Assembly: GCA_030043175.1 (NCBI GenBank)
Contig: JASHYD010000859.1
Coordinates: 1 to 7,265 of the forward strand
Origin: Xanthobacteraceae bacterium
GTDB lineage: Bacteria > Pseudomonadota > Alphaproteobacteria > Rhizobiales > Xanthobacteraceae
DNA: 7,265 nt
Reading direction: 5' to 3'
In this document: positions 7,102 to 7,265 of the stretch, piece by piece
Layout of the letters: every line of letters starts with the position of its first letter
Position numbering within the stretch: position 1 is the stretch's first letter
Notes under the pieces: generated by a model
The model's database searches: none
What the model saw: the letters and a program-made list of their open reading frames with translations, nothing else
Told to the model about the DNA's origin: nothing
Made by a program: the position numbers and the translations under genes

Positions 7102-7265
7102 CTATGCAGCTAAAGGCTTGAGTTCTACCGCAAAGCCCAGATCTGACAAGCGCTTGACCAGGCGATTTTTTTGCTGGTCGGTGGTGTGGCGCTTGAAATG
7201 GTCGCAGCCGAGGTCCTGATACATCGTGCCGTCCTTGAGCATGCGGTAGATGGCGGTCAGCACGC
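7102..7265 (-). CDS. IS110/IS1111-family transposase, C-terminal part (runs off the window)
   Basis: The minus strand from the right edge encodes 53 residues ending at a TAG (7104-7102). The segment starts VLTAIYRMLKDGTMYQDLG, continues with DHF and KRLSDLGFAVEL, and ends in KPLAA. This is the typical extreme C-terminus of IS110-family transposases (Transposase_20 part), with the 'ILTAIYHMLKDGT.YQDLG..HF' block and the 'LGF.V.L.PLA' ending. The catalytic serine motif and the N-terminal DEDD RuvC-like domain lie outside the window. The reading frame is intact across a run of seven A in the coding strand (7172-7166). Nothing here shows whether the element is complete. Confidence 0.85.
   Translation of the reverse strand, partial: VLTAIYRMLKDGTMYQDLGCDHFKRHTTDQQKNRLVKRLSDLGFAVELKPLAA

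Larger units (their letters stand above)
7023..7265 (-). mobile_element. IS110-family insertion sequence, right (3') portion only
   Basis: The element is recognised from its transposase C-terminus (7102-7265) and the structured non-coding DNA behind the stop codon. The lower coordinate is only the inner edge of the clearest stem-loops. The real end could lie anywhere down to about 6790, since IS110-family elements often lack obvious terminal inverted repeats and make little or no target duplication. Confidence 0.6.

Noticed and set aside
7166..7172. Run of seven A in the transposase coding strand as a possible frameshift site
   Set aside because: The family-like protein sequence continues in the same frame on both sides, and I know of no programmed frameshifting in IS110-family transposases.

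Overview
The window is GC-rich and has the third-position G/C bias and gene families of an alphaproteobacterium. Bradyrhizobium or a close relative (Nitrobacteraceae) is the best guess. It rests on the secreted-protein family at 5816-6667, the second-copy type of FtsH and the style of the intergenic palindromes, and no rRNA or other phylogenetic marker is present. Six coding regions are supported, plus the tail of a transposase that leaves the window at the right edge. The density is low for a bacterium: the spaces 883-1329, 2065-2751 and 6668-7101 hold no convincing gene. This suggests an accessory or decaying stretch rather than a compact conserved operon.

Left part (plus strand): 4-882 encodes an alpha-helical protein with a strongly hydrophobic C-terminal segment. 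Its reading frame seems to be broken at the 3' end, and it may be the remnant of a toxin-carrier-like protein. At 1330-2064 lies a secreted alpha/beta hydrolase with a complete Ser-Asp-His set. Centre: a long gap with two good hairpins precedes a complete FtsH-type membrane AAA+ zinc metalloprotease (2752-4593). It looks like an accessory paralogue rather than the housekeeping copy.

Right part (minus strand): a VOC/glyoxalase-fold protein (5602-5228) and a DUF488 protein (5212-4676) are 15 bases apart and probably form an operon. It converges on ftsH over a 12-bp stem-loop. Further right is a secreted protein of a widespread uncharacterised family (6667-5816), with a good Shine-Dalgarno and a plausible sigma70-like promoter. 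From 7265 down to 7102 is the C-terminus of an IS110/IS1111-family transposase. The non-coding DNA directly after its stop folds into consecutive stem-loops, which is where IS1111-group elements carry their bridge (seek) RNA.

No pathway links the genes. The membrane protease, the two exported proteins, the VOC protein and DUF488 look like independent small units. I see no CRISPR array, tRNA, rRNA or recognisable defence system. The most interesting items are the IS110-end RNA candidate, the frameshifted first gene and the two strong hairpins that flank ftsH.
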